DNA of 64,000 bases from Talaromyces rugulosus (GCF_013368755.1 NC_049566.1:2108001-2172000), one strand, 5' to 3'. Positions 35,624 to 46,656 are shown, numbered from the stretch's first letter. Translations and numbers: made by a program. Notes: generated by a model from the letters alone, not told the origin.

Positions 35624-36646
35624 TCATGGCATGTTGACAAAGTTCGTTAGAGAGGTGTGAGTGGCGTAGAATGCAGGCTTGGGGTAGTAGGTCTCATTGA
35701 ACATCAGTGGCTTCGCTCCCGATACCCAAGTGTAGGCATGCTTATCCGTGAAGCCCCAGAAGCTAATGTCGGTGATTCCTGCGTCTAGAGCCTCCTCGAT
35801 GACAGCACCATAGATGTCGGCTTGAAGGGTAGAGTTGAGGGTGTGGACGTCCATTTCAGAGATCGTCACTTCTAGTCCGAGCGCCCTGTAGGAGTTGACT
35901 ATATCGGTGATCACGCCCGGTATCGGGGCTGTTTCGGTTATGTGCATCTCCAGGGCAACTCCAGTGATCGGGACGCCGTTCGCCACGAGTCTGGAGACCA
36001 GGTCGTAGAGTTCCTGACGCTTGTTGAGGAGTGACTCGACGAGGCTTTCGTTAATGAATAACTTCGCGTCCCGGTCTGCTGCCCGCGCGATGCGGAAGGC
36101 GTATTCAATGTAGTCGGGACCGAGTACTTTGTAGAAGGTGCTGTTGGTGTCCAAACCGCCTCCCATTGTTTTCAGCGCTTCGGTGACGACGTCCCACCGA
36201 TCTACCTTGCCGTGGTACCTCTGCATAACTGCCCTGAAGTGAGCTGTCATCGCAGCACGAAACGCTGTGGGTTCAGTGATGTTGAGCAGGTAGTCAGGGT
36301 CACAGCAGCCAGAGATAAGCCCATGTCCCTTGACTACCATGTCGTGGGCTTCCGCGAACTCAACGAGAGTGTCGATCGTGCCCCAGTTGAAGTACCCTGG
36401 GGTCGGCTCAAGCAACGACCACTTCATCTCATTTTCAGGAGAGAGGCTATTGAACTGGTAGGCAAGGACAGCCGCGAATTCAGGATCCTTGAGGTAGGTT
36501 GGACTTATCGCCCCTGACCCAATGGTAATGTTCTTCTTGGCCGCCTCCTCCCTCAGCGAGGTAGTTCCGGTGCTAGGGAACGCGACGGTTCCTTCGGTAG
36601 CTGCGAGGAACGCGATGATAAGTGTTGCGGCACAAATAGTCTTCAT
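35624..36646 (-). CDS. Secreted GH10-family protein with altered active site
   Basis: Single exon of 340 residues. A signal peptide (residues 1-22, MKTICAATLIIAFLAATEG) is followed by a GH10 (endo-1,4-beta-xylanase) barrel. The general acid/base Glu is in DVVTEAL, where family members usually have DVVNEA. The nucleophile Glu is in ISEMDV, and the WGFTDKHAYTW block near the end is intact. The normally invariant WHxQ segment after strand 3 is replaced: KGHGLISGCCDP stands where family members have RGHxLVWHxQxP. So both catalytic acids remain but subsite -1 contacts are lost or changed. It may have another substrate; some fungal GH10 enzymes act on saponins rather than xylan. There is no CBM1. 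Confidence 0.88.
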   Translation of the reverse strand: MKTICAATLIIAFLAATEGTVAFPSTGTTSLREEAAKKNITIGSGAISPTYLKDPEFAAVLAYQFNSLSPENEMKWSLLEPTPGYFNWGTIDTLVEFAEAHDMVVKGHGLISGCCDPDYLLNITEPTAFRAAMTAHFRAVMQRYHGKVDRWDVVTEALKTMGGGLDTNSTFYKVLGPDYIEYAFRIARAADRDAKLFINESLVESLLNKRQELYDLVSRLVANGVPITGVALEMHITETAPIPGVITDIVNSYRALGLEVTISEMDVHTLNSTLQADIYGAVIEEALDAGITDISFWGFTDKHAYTWVSGAKPLMFNETYYPKPAFYATHTSLTNFVNMP

Positions 36647-38284
36647 GGTTCCGGCTAATGCGATTTGCTTTGTCTCTTACTACTGAACGTAAGTGACGAG
36701 CGACTATCTGGGGGGTTTTATACGTCTCTGAAAATATCAAGGTCTATATGATGTCAGAGCAAGGGCAGGGTTGACATCTTACTGCTAGAGCGAGAACGAG
36801 AGCGAGAACGAGAGCGAGAACGAGAGCGAGAACGAGAACGAAACGAAAACGAATGCGGAAACGCGAATGAGAAAGGCATTCTGTGAAGTCCAACCGAGTT
36901 GATACTACCTATTATTCCATTTCCGGAGGGACTGCTGTTGCTATTTGAAGAATAACAGAAATTTTAATAGACATGTTCTAGTAAAGTGGAGGCATTGTGG
37001 AGGTAAAGAGGCAGTGAAATACTCTCCCTGTTTGGTTTAGCCCCTTTTTTAACTAAGCTCCACCGGAAATCACTCCTTTAAGCTAGATCTCGTACTTAAA
37101 AAGGAAAAGGCGAGAAAAGAAAGATTCAGGTTATGAATTCACTTGTTAGGGAGAAGATAGAGGCCCTGGTGTAAAGTATTTCCATTTTGTATGTGTAACC
37201 GAGTCGCCGGGTCGGTGTCATGCATGAGCTGTCGTCCGATTACGTTAATCAGAGGCTATTTGCTAAAAGCGTTTAAAGACTTATAAAATTAAATATATAA
37301 ACCTAAAACTTTTATGCCTCTTCTCGCGTGGGTCTGGAAGATAATTTGGTATTTACAGTTCAAGAAAGAGAGCAGTCTCAAGACCCACTCGTATACGTAT
37401 CGAAATTAGACTACTATGTACGTTAGTATGTACTCCGTACATACTAACTGAATCGAGGGAATAATATCTTTGGCATGTAAACGAATACGAAGACACGTGG
37501 AATACGAAGCGTACTCCGATTGGAAGAACCTATTAGTGGGTTCTGCAGGAGCCAGGAGGGCCACTTGATCGACACCGACGACAGGCTTGAGCTAGATCTA
37601 TAAAAGGAAACCGTCATACTATAGTTACATAGTATATTTATACTACTAACTAGTGGAGCGCCAGCGCCCACCCCACTCCGGGAGTTGCTGCCAAAGCGCC
37701 ATTAGAACTCACCAATATCTGTATGTAGCCTAGATAGAATCAAATTCTAATTGTTATTTGCAAATCTACTATAAATATTACTACGAGATTCGACGGGCGA
37801 ACTCCATTTCCGTCTGCTGCTGTGTCTTACGAGCCCCAGTGTATTATTTGACTGCATATGGGCATCTTTTTCACCGTCGGCGTATATTAGCATAACGGGC
37901 CGAGATGTCTCTGATATTTACCGTATAACTACCGATGGAATGGCAAATTTCTGGCAGAAAGCCCCTTAATTTGCTCTGGCTCCCTGCTCATCTATCCATT
38001 TGAACTGGGCGACTCGAGCCGGAAACGGCTGAAAGTTTGATCATTTATTTCCCAAGTTATTATTTATCGATCCTCGCCTAGTTTTCCCAGGGGCAGGTCC
38101 ACTACCGCATCAGGAAAACGACCCTGAGCTGTGGAGTTTATATAACGATCAAATTGAGTACTCAAGATTGACCGTTTTCTTGGCGCCCGAGCTTGGGTGG
38201 GGCTGTGACGTCTCCCTCTCTCCTGAGTGCTTACCACTCTCCGTACTCTCTCGTGAACAACAGTCCGATCCTCGACCCTGAAAC
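36647..38284. promoter_or_regulatory. Divergent region between the GH10 gene and the ankyrin gene
   Basis: 1.6 kb with no credible gene. A 12-base tandem repeat lies at 36787-36840. A TCGTATA occurs at 37389-37395 and ACGAATACGA at 37481-37490. The part just before the ankyrin gene is pyrimidine-rich. Confidence 0.55.
36787..36840. repeat. 12-base tandem repeat upstream of the GH10 gene
   Basis: Four exact copies of AGAGCGAGAACG followed by a half copy and degenerating AACGAA units to about 36870. It lies 140 bases upstream of the GH10 start codon, so it is in the promoter or 5' leader. Confidence 0.9.
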
Positions 38285-39456
38285 ATGAAGTCGCAATGTG
38301 CGTATTTATCCCTTCCTCAAAAGACAGCTAGCTGCTGACTCGGATTATAGGGTCGAGCTCGATGTGCCCGTACGTCTCCGACGTGCCATTCTCCAAAACG
38401 ACGTCTTGCTGGTCAAGCGTATAGTCAAGAACAACCGGCGGAGTCTCGAAAACCCAGATTTTGCGGACAAGAGCAATACCTCACTGCATCTGGCCGCGGT
38501 TAAGGGGCATGTCGATATTGTCGTAAGCTTCCCCCCTCCCTCCATTGTCAGAGTGGTAAAAAAATTGATTTATCTGGAATCAAAAGAAACTCCTCATCTC
38601 ATTCGGCCACGACTCGTGCAAACCCCTCATCGACCCAACAGGCTACGACGCCGCGCCTGGCATCGCGCTCAACACCGATGGCTCAACGCCTTTGCATCTG
38701 GCGGCCGCACACTCGCACGCGCGCTGCGTCCAAGTCCTATGCGAGAGTTTCCCGCACATCACAAACGCGCGCAACTACGAAGGCAAAACGGCGCTGATGC
38801 TGGCTGCGCAAGGCTCGAATCCGGGGCACGCACCTGTCGTACTCAACACGGTGCATATGGCTGGAACAACAACAACAGCAGCAACAACAGCAGGAACAAC
38901 TCGGCCACGCGCAGTCTCCTCCGAAGAAGATACAGCGACGATCACGACGCTGTTAGATCATGGCGCTGCAGTGGGAGTCACAGATCTTGCGGGAAATACG
39001 GCGCTGCATCATGCGAGTGCGTGGGGGAACCTCAAGGCTGTGCGGATTTTGCTTGCTGCAGGAGCGCCGCCGTTTGTGCGGAATAGGGCAAATCATACGC
39101 CGTTTGAGTACTCGATTACGAAGCAGGCGGCGCAGTATTTTCAGAGTATTATTGTAGAGTTTGGGAAGCAGCAGCAGGGTCAGGGTCAGGGTCAGGATTC
39201 TGGTGGTGGCCTGCAGCTTAATACTGCTGCTGCTGCGGCAGCCTCCGATGCAGCTCCAGCAGATGAACCATGGTCTGCTACGTCGGTGCAGTCGTTGAAA
39301 TCTAAAAGCCCGTTTGCAAAAGGAATGTCGCCGAGTAAAGGAGGGCTGAGGCTTGTTATTGATACGGAAAACAACGAGCTTGCGGATATCGAGGACGACG
39401 ATGTCCCGTTTACGGCGAGGAAGGTGTCTATTGAGGAACAGCGACTCAAGTCGTGA
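38285..39456 (+). CDS. Ankyrin-repeat protein resembling TORC2 subunit Avo2
   Basis: Three exons, 38285-38301, 38351-38522 and 38587-39456, give 352 residues. The N-terminus VELDVPVRLRRAILQNDVLL followed by VKRIV resembles the start of yeast Avo2, a non-essential TOR complex 2 subunit. Ankyrin repeats are seen as NTSLHLAAVKGHVDIV, STPLHLAAAHSHARCV, KTALMLAAQGS and NTALHHASAWGNLKAV. A poly-Thr/Ala insert encoded by CAACAA-type repeats (about 38868-38905) interrupts the repeats. The tail is Gln/Gly- and Ala-rich, then ends in a conserved-looking segment with TARKVSIEEQRLK. The Avo2 assignment rests on the first 60 residues and repeat number. Confidence 0.75.
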
Positions 39457-39617
39457 TTATCATCTGCAATTACTTTACATCTACAAGATAGCATATTTTT
39501 TATCCAGGCATTGTTACATGCATAGCTAGAAAGCGATTTGATTTATGTCACATGTATAAGAAAGGAATTTACTGGGTCATCCAACCAGGGGACTGGAACA
39601 TTGAGCTAAATCCTATG

Positions 39618-41378
39618 TTATGTATTCATTCCAGAATATGCAGCTCCAGCGTATATCGGACTAAGCAAAGCCCTATCGCAACTTGTCCCAGCATGACGCG
39701 TCTGACCGTCAGAATCAGCCTCTCCACACAGAGTCTTATCTCCCCACCACAAGCGTCCATTGTGGTCCGTCTCCCAGTCATCAACAAGATCAGCCAGCGT
39801 CTGCAAATGGCCAAACGTCGCCGGCTGGCACCCCCGCGTTTTCTGCAAGGCCAGATATGTCGCAAACACAGCTAGCAGAATAGCCAAAACGGCGAATATG
39901 ATTAGTCGCGAGTATACCATATCAAACTGAAGCCCGTTTTGGTAAGGAGAATAATAGCTTTCTCCGTTATCTTCAAGGCCAATCGAAGGGAGCACGCTTC
40001 GACCAATGATCCAATGCATGACTGCTTTGGCGATGAATAAAACAATGCTTTCCCAGCTGGATACATTTGCGCTGAATGGGTTTGTGCGGAGCTGTGCGCC
40101 GCCTGGAGCAGCAGCAGCTGCTGCTGTTTCTCGCTTTTTCGTCGTCTCACTATTATTACTATAGGCCTTTCGCCAGGTGGCTTCGTCGCGAGACAAGTTG
40201 ACAAGCAGCTCCGCGCAGTGCAGGGCAATTGTCTGACCAGCTTGGATGGCACAGACAAGGAGGAGGCAGAGAACTGCCTGCGCGCCATATGAGAATGTTC
40301 CGGCGTTCGGATTGTGGGTGTTTGCGGATGGGGATAAAGACAGTGTCACATAGTTCCGGAAACATGCTGAGGAGTCCTCGTTCCAGTCGAAACCAAACCT
40401 CCAGCATGATACAGAAGGCTCCTTCGTGGCAGCCTGGCCATAGGCACTGGCATTGCCTATGCGCATGGAGACAGCAGCGACAGCAATGGGCCATGCGATG
40501 GCGAAAATGGCTAGTGTCCATAGTAGTGTGAGAATGTATTGCACAGTACCGCGCTGTGCTTGCAATATGTTCCCTTGTTTGGCTGCAGGGTATACTGCTT
40601 GGTTTGACGGCTCGTGTCTCTGGTGCACTGACAGCATACACCTCCCCGGCCGGTGCGTGAGTTTGGCATTTTGCATCGCGGCCAGTGTTGTATTAAGTGG
40701 ATTGGAACTCCAGGTTGGTACTATCAACTTACTGCTAGAAAGTGTTAGACACCATACCGCAATGGCAGCCTGGCCGGCGAGCCCCAGGGCCAGCGCTACC
40801 AGGGCTGTAGCATTAACCGCCAGTCGAGTTTGTCCGCTGACTACCTCGCTCCATTCCACGTTCGTATCGATTTCCTGATTGTCCAGCAACAAAATAGACG
40901 AGGAGCCATACGACAGCACCAGACAGAAGAGCGCCAACGCGTTGATGTACCATTTATTTGGCCCGGAGCTTTTCAAGCTGGTGAAAAGCCGGATATTGGT
41001 ATTGTATTCCAGACGTCCGTCGCGATATAGTGCCCAACGCAACGAGACCGAGTGCACGAGCATCATGCCATCGATGCAGAGCGTGAGCACAGCGTTGACG
41101 GCTAGCACTAGGGCTTCCTGGCCTGCTGATGAGATGGACCATGGAGCAACCAGTGTCTTCCCGTTTGTCGCAAAAATATATATCCCAGTTACAAAACACA
41201 GCAGGGCGAGGATTGCGCCTGTCGACACCGCGACGATGCATGCAGATCGTGTCGTGGTTGCAATGTCGTAAGTTGTGCCATCTTCAGATGATGACACAGA
41301 GCGCTGCTTGACAAGTAATTCTTTTTCGGCGTCCCCACTACTATTTTCAGTAGGGAAGAGAGATGTTGGATCCTTCAT
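39618..41378 (-). CDS. Multi-spanning membrane protein of unknown function
   Basis: One exon of 586 residues from the first ATG (MKDPTSLFP). About nine hydrophobic segments can be seen, for example ACIVAVSTGAILALLCFVTG, WYINALALFCLVLSYGSSSI, ALVALALGLAGQAAIAVWCL, ILTLLWTLAIFAIAWPIAVA, AVLCLLLVCAIQAGQTIAL and LIIFAVLAILLAVFATYLAL. A large outside or lumenal loop carries Cys residues (SCWRFGFDWNEDSSACF). It does not match a transporter family I can name. Proteins of this kind are common and uncharacterised in Pezizomycotina. The gene is convergent with the Avo2-like gene (161 bases apart) and lies about 1.2 kb from the UstYa-like gene. Confidence 0.75.
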   Translation of the reverse strand: MKDPTSLFPTENSSGDAEKELLVKQRSVSSSEDGTTYDIATTTRSACIVAVSTGAILALLCFVTGIYIFATNGKTLVAPWSISSAGQEALVLAVNAVLTLCIDGMMLVHSVSLRWALYRDGRLEYNTNIRLFTSLKSSGPNKWYINALALFCLVLSYGSSSILLLDNQEIDTNVEWSEVVSGQTRLAVNATALVALALGLAGQAAIAVWCLTLSSSKLIVPTWSSNPLNTTLAAMQNAKLTHRPGRCMLSVHQRHEPSNQAVYPAAKQGNILQAQRGTVQYILTLLWTLAIFAIAWPIAVAAVSMRIGNASAYGQAATKEPSVSCWRFGFDWNEDSSACFRNYVTLSLSPSANTHNPNAGTFSYGAQAVLCLLLVCAIQAGQTIALHCAELLVNLSRDEATWRKAYSNNSETTKKRETAAAAAAPGGAQLRTNPFSANVSSWESIVLFIAKAVMHWIIGRSVLPSIGLEDNGESYYSPYQNGLQFDMVYSRLIIFAVLAILLAVFATYLALQKTRGCQPATFGHLQTLADLVDDWETDHNGRLWWGDKTLCGEADSDGQTRHAGTSCDRALLSPIYAGAAYSGMNT

Positions 41379-42557
41379 TATTGTTGTGAAAAAGATGTGG
41401 CTTGTGAAGGACCCATCACTTGGACTTGCCAGCTGGCGCACGGCTATGGGGGAAGCATCGATGTCGCTATGAGTCTATATGTAGAGTTGGACATCAAAAC
41501 GGTGTCCTTTGTCCCTTATAATTATTAAATCCTGTGCTCGGATGCAGATTTAGCAAGACGCACGGACTGCCTGCGCGTATTTAAGAGTCAATCAGGTGGC
41601 TTGGTTCTAACAATAGTATTAGTGTCGATTCTGGATCCTGCAGACTCAGCCTAAGCCGTCAAATTTAGAAATTTAATATGCAGATGGCCCCCACGTCACT
41701 TGCTGTCATAGCGCGCAGGGTAATTTAATTATGAACGGTTTACGTCTTGTTTTAGTTTATGCCTTGTTTATTTATAAATATATACTACGGTACTCGATAT
41801 GAACAAGTTATTGCCGTCAATAGTCATTGAATATTCCCCGGCAAGAATATCAACTACATAAAATCAACATCGCTCTCGGCTGTTCTGTCTGTTTCAATGT
41901 TGTGAATGATATATAGGAAGCTAGAATAGCTTTTCCTTCCTACAACCAAACAATGTTATCAGAAGCAACTTGAAAATCTTGTAGTGTTAGGGTTAGCATA
42001 CTTTCCCGAGTAAACAACCGAGGAAATGGAAGGCCCGGGGACAATTACCATCCTAGGACTACTAGATGAATACAGTAGGACTTTGGGATGCGCGTATACT
42101 GGGGTACGACAATTTCTGGGGTAATGATTCGGGAGGTGCGAGGACTAGAGGCGCTATATCTTCTTCTTCTTATTATTCCTCTTCATCTCCTCGGGCCGCT
42201 GAATGGGCACAATGCGGAGGAATAGGCTGGACAGGAGCTACTACCTGCCAGTCTCCGTTATCTAGCCATTCGTATTTAGACCGAGGGACAAGGGTGAAGA
42301 GGAGAGACTGGCCAACTGGAAGCAAATGATAACTAACACGGTTAAAAGTAGCTATTAATATATGTGCCAGAAATATAAGTAATCCGAATTTGGCGCGGTG
42401 TGTAAGAAATATTTAATAGCTCAACGAAAGTCAAGATTTTTTTTCACGTACAAGTAGACAGGTAATGAATTAGAAGCAGGTCTCAGTCCAGATATATTGG
42501 CACGCAAGTAGATTGTTTCAGGTCTTTGGTTTATTTCGAATACTAGGTGCAGTTGAT
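41379..42557. other. Intergenic region with a cellulose-binding-module relic
   Basis: Mostly AT-rich and empty except for the CBM1 fragment at 42066-42329. Confidence 0.55.
42066..42329 (+). pseudogene. Relic of a CBM1-bearing secreted enzyme
   Basis: An 87-codon open frame whose middle reads SSSSYYSSSSPRAAEWAQ and then CGGIGWTGATTCQSP (CBM1 core at 42204-42257). A Ser-rich linker followed by WAQCGGIGW-TG-TTC is the signature of the fungal type-1 cellulose-binding module. The second half of the module (the C-x9-CxxxNxYYxQC part) is missing, and nothing upstream resembles a catalytic domain or signal peptide. It is therefore a fragment of a once longer secreted hydrolase or oxidase gene, not a working one. 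Confidence 0.65.
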
Positions 42558-43476
42558 TTAAAGTATAGCAGTGTCAACAGTATTCGCTTTCCACGCCATG
42601 ACACTGTGCTCATTTGCCCAGGCTAGCAATGCGTCGTAATCTTTACACTCATGTACAGACCCCCATCCTGGACCACTCGTGGTCTTTCCCTCAAGAGTGG
42701 TATCTGCGGCGCACAATATCGACTGCCGGAGATAGTCAAAGCAGTGAGAGGAGTGGTGAGCTAGCTCCTTGGTTAATGTTGATCCGGTGAATGCGGCTTG
42801 ATATGCCTGCACAATGTATGACTTCTGGGTATTAGTACTCTTTATTCCGGCCGTAGGGATTCCTATCATGATTGGGTGAGAATACATACGAGGCAATGAA
42901 GCTGATGGAACACCGACATCATATATACTGGCTCGGTACGCGAGTGCACGTCGATGCTGTAGGGTTCACCTAGGTCGATAGGACCAGTGTTATTAATTTG
43001 AATATATCCCCGCCCAACTGATAATTCGATTGTCAGTAAAGCTTTTGTATTGTAGGTGATGCTTGATTAAATCACCTGAGCTCAATTCAATCCAATTGTG
43101 GAGCGTCCTCAGGGTCGCATCCCTGCTACTAAACATCGTCTCATTCATGTAATAGGGATTTTCGGCAAAAGTATACTTCTTTAGGGAAACTTTTGTTGGT
43201 CTGTATTAGTCGGCGTTGCTTCGATTTTTTTTCATGTTAGTTATCCAGTAACATACAATTAGGAACTAGCGATGACTTGATTGCTTCCTTGTCATAAATG
43301 TGACCAATCGACAGAAAGACAATCGCGATTCCCATAAAAATTTCTAATATTAATCGCGAATATCCATTGCAAATCAGTCTCGCTTTTGGGGTATCATTTT
43401 CTGAGAGTGTCATGTCCTCTTGGGCTTTCGGGATGAATGCCTGCTGCTCTTCATCTTGATTGACGACAACAGTCAT
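42558..43476 (-). CDS. UstYa-family (DUF3328) oxidase-like membrane protein
   Basis: Four exons, 43476-43253, 43200-43076, 43017-42890 and 42824-42558, join to 247 residues. A single membrane segment lies near residue 35-55 (LILEIFMGIAIVFLSIG). The two diagnostic HxxHC motifs are present: FHQLHCL at the end of exon 3 and HSSHCFDYLRQS in exon 4, followed by the PGWGSVHECKDYDALLAW block typical of the family. UstYa-type proteins carry out oxidative cyclisation or halogenation in fungal ribosomal-peptide (ustiloxin, cyclochlorotine) and other metabolite pathways. No precursor peptide, protease or other pathway gene is visible within several kb, so it is an orphan here. Confidence 0.85.
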
Positions 43477-45388
43477 GATGGATGAGTCCAGGTCAATAAA
43501 ACAGATTGTCCAGGTTTTATTTCTGAAGATGAAGGAGGTCAAAAAATTCCAAAGTTAAATAAAAGGGATCTGAAACAGGAGATGAGCTCGGATATATTGA
43601 GGTTTTAGGCTAAAGTTTGTTTTGGCTGTCCGCAACTGGGATATAATAGCCTATATTACACAGAACAATGTGTATAACAATGTGGATATTAAATTTGATT
43701 CTCTTTCCTTAGCTCTGTTATTGAAAATTAGAGCTAATTTCTGTAAAAAAAAACTTATATTCTCTTTTTCCGGATGATAGACTTCTCTTGCTAATTAGGA
43801 GTCTCGATATGCAAATATTCATCCATCACGTTTTCCCGCGGTACTCCCCGGCTTCACTAATCCCTCTACAGTGTTCAATACGAATGTCAAGAACAATCAG
43901 GTACTATTTCTAAATTCATTTAATTTAATTTTGTTTATAAACGACGTTCTGGGTAGACACAGTCGATTTTATGGTTGTGCTCACCGAGAGTACTCTACTG
44001 CGTGCGGTACTCAATCTTATCATGGAAAAAGGTTTCATACTAATCTACGTCCATGTAACTGATAATCGTTTCTTTTTCTGGTCAATATGATGTGTGTGTG
44101 GCGTGAGCCGTCGCGTGCTTATATATTCACGTCCATTGTTAGTGTTATTGATGGTGATTGACTTGAAGTGATAATAAAGGTGTGATACAGTTTTCTCTGC
44201 TTACTAGAACAGGCTGGTAGTATTTAATTAGAATTTATTATCCTTAGAAATGTTAATAAAGCAACATCGCAGTTCTATTATTATAATAAAAATATTGTCG
44301 GATGCGGGCGTAGTCGGAAATTGGGATTAGGTGCAGGATACAAACAACACATGAATTGATATTATAGACGTCTGAAGGTCTGAAATTAAATACATAAACA
44401 ACGTCAAATTTATACTCAAAATGTGTGTAATTTTCTCACTAGATTATCCAGTTGATCAACTTGATCTGTATTATCTGTATTATCTGTTTGATTTGTATAA
44501 TATAATTGTATTTATACCTATTATCTTTCTAGTTAAATCTGAGTAGGCTCCTATTACTCTCCTATAGTCATTCCAGACAACCCTAGGTTTTACAATATAG
44601 GTATTTATAAGGGTGAGTAAGAACCATACAAATGCCACATAGAGAGAGCAAAATTTAGTATTAAAGTAGTCCAGTCTCTCAGAGACATAGCTTACATTTA
44701 TTTATATACTTGTTGGAACCTAGGTTATCAAAGGCCAATGATCCAATAAAGGAAAATCCGCTTGCCCGCTACGCCGCAAGGTGCTAGATTTGTTGTCTTA
44801 ATAAAATACAGCTACAATGAATATCTTGAAAGTGCGGACCCGCTTTATATATACGATTCTACATGACATCTGGAGTGATTGGCGGTAGAGGCGACCTCGG
44901 AAGGGGTTACTTGGCGAAGTTAAGAGTAGGAGAGGCCATATACCCAAATTAAAAGGAAAGCCATTGCTGCACAGCTCTAGCCAGTAATTGTGTGCCCAAC
45001 CCAATTGTTTGATGAGAAACCCGAAAATGGTATTTCCGGTTTACTCGAGGGTCGAGATGAGACACCTAGACTAAAGAGACCATTCCCCAACGGAAATAAG
45101 AAATCAAATCCGAGCTCCTAAAGGATCCTTAGGTTCAGCATGGTTAAACATTACGAGCAGCAGCTAGGTGGTTACGGTTACTTTCACGGGACTTAAGGTT
45201 TATAGAATTTGTGTGTAATCCTACACGGCTCAGGTGTGGGTGAGTCAGATCAGGCAGCAGTGGGGAATTGACACTTATTTTACCACTAGACTTAAAGACG
45301 ATTAGACTGATTTTATTTGGTTTCGGATACTACTTGACAGGTGTACACCAGCTACTACACCCATCATCCACTTTGGATACATTTATAG
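43477..45388. other. Intergenic AT-rich region upstream of the phosphatidylinositol synthase gene
   Basis: 1.9 kb with no credible gene. A TGTATTATC tandem occurs near 44465-44490. Short open frames lack any recognisable feature. Confidence 0.55.
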
Positions 45389-46338
45389 ATGTCTACGTAC
45401 GGAATGGAAACACAGAGAATCGCTCCTCACAATGACGGCGATGTTCACCCTGCCAGGAATACAGAAAATATTTTTCTTTTTATCCCTAACCTTGTAGGTA
45501 AGTTCAAAACTATCAATTGATGCAACATTCGCAACATTGAAGGAGGTGCTGACGTGTAGTAGGATATGCACGCATTACTCTCGCTGTCCTGTCACTCTAC
45601 TTTATGCCGATACACCCCCGAACATGCTCCTTTCTTTACAGCATATCCTGTCTCCTTGACGCCATAGATGGCATGGCAGCACGCAAATTCAACCAATCCA
45701 CGCAGTTCGGAGCCATGCTCGACATGACCATCGATCGGTGTACCACGGCATGTCTCTTGGTATTTCTAGCAGCGGCTTACCCGGCGTGGAGTATATTATT
45801 CCAGGGCTTGATTAGCCTGGATTTTGCGAGTCACTATATGCATGTGTATGCCACATTGATGATGGGCACAGCAAATCAAAGCCATAAAAAGATTGGCCAG
45901 AACCGGCCGTGGGCGATGAAGATATATTACTCCAATGTGGTATGCCACTACAATTACATGTACATCAACATGCATACCCTTCAATGTTGCTAACATGTTT
46001 ATCAATTTATAGAATGTGCTTTTTACAGTCTGTCTATTCAACGAGCTCTTTTTCATCGCTCTTTACCTCTTCTCTTTCTCCGCCAGCACGGAAACACTGA
46101 TCCCGGGAAGGTTGGTTTATTGCCCCTCGTTGGTTATAGAATACATGTACTCACCATATGCAGGACCGAACCGGTAGACACCTTTATTCTGCGGATGGTT
46201 TTATACGTTTCCGGGGCATTTATGCTTTTCAAGCAATATGTCAATGTGATCCAAATGATTGAAGCGTGTAAATGGATTGCTGAGGGGGATGTCGAGAGGA
46301 GGAAGGAAATGAATGTTCGACGTCAAAAGTTGCAATAG
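45389..46338 (+). CDS. PIS1: CDP-diacylglycerol--inositol 3-phosphatidyltransferase
   Basis: Makes phosphatidylinositol from CDP-diacylglycerol and myo-inositol in the ER membrane; essential in yeast. Four exons, 45389-45497, 45560-45939, 46013-46110 and 46164-46338, give 253 residues. The CDP-alcohol phosphotransferase signature DG-x2-AR-x8-G-x3-D-x3-D is complete, beginning DAIDGMAARKF and ending GAMLDMTID. Inositol-specific neighbouring blocks such as LDFASHYMHVYATL are also present. Several membrane segments follow. The third exon begins at NVLFTVCLFNELFF, which keeps the family spacing. Confidence 0.94.
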
Positions 46339-46656
46339 ATATTTATTTGACAAGAAACATGGCATGTCGCCCATGTCACTTATAAAGTTTTTTTGTTAAG
46401 AAGAAAGATTTTGTTTTTTCAGAATGCGTGGTAAAATAGATGCAAGAATATACAGCAGTTAATATACGGTGGCGGGGCACTATACCCGATCGGGCGCTAA
46501 CCAGAACCAGCCTCCATCAATCCCAAACTCCAGTCTTTTTTCTTTCAACACACTCATCACTCATCGCCATCTCCAAAGCAATCACTCTCGCTACTACAAA
46601 ATTCACCCAGGAAACACTACTGCGATATCATCATCTACTAAGATCAGCTCTCCACC
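46339..46656. promoter_or_regulatory. Region between PIS1 and CWC25
   Basis: 318 bases holding the PIS1 3' end and the CWC25 promoter. An upstream open frame overlaps the CWC25 start but has no features of a gene. Confidence 0.5.

Noticed and set aside
43871..44062. Small open frame as a possible ribosomal-peptide precursor for the UstYa-like gene
   Set aside because: It has no signal peptide, no repeated core and no regularly spaced dibasic cleavage sites, so it does not look like an ustiloxin-type precursor.
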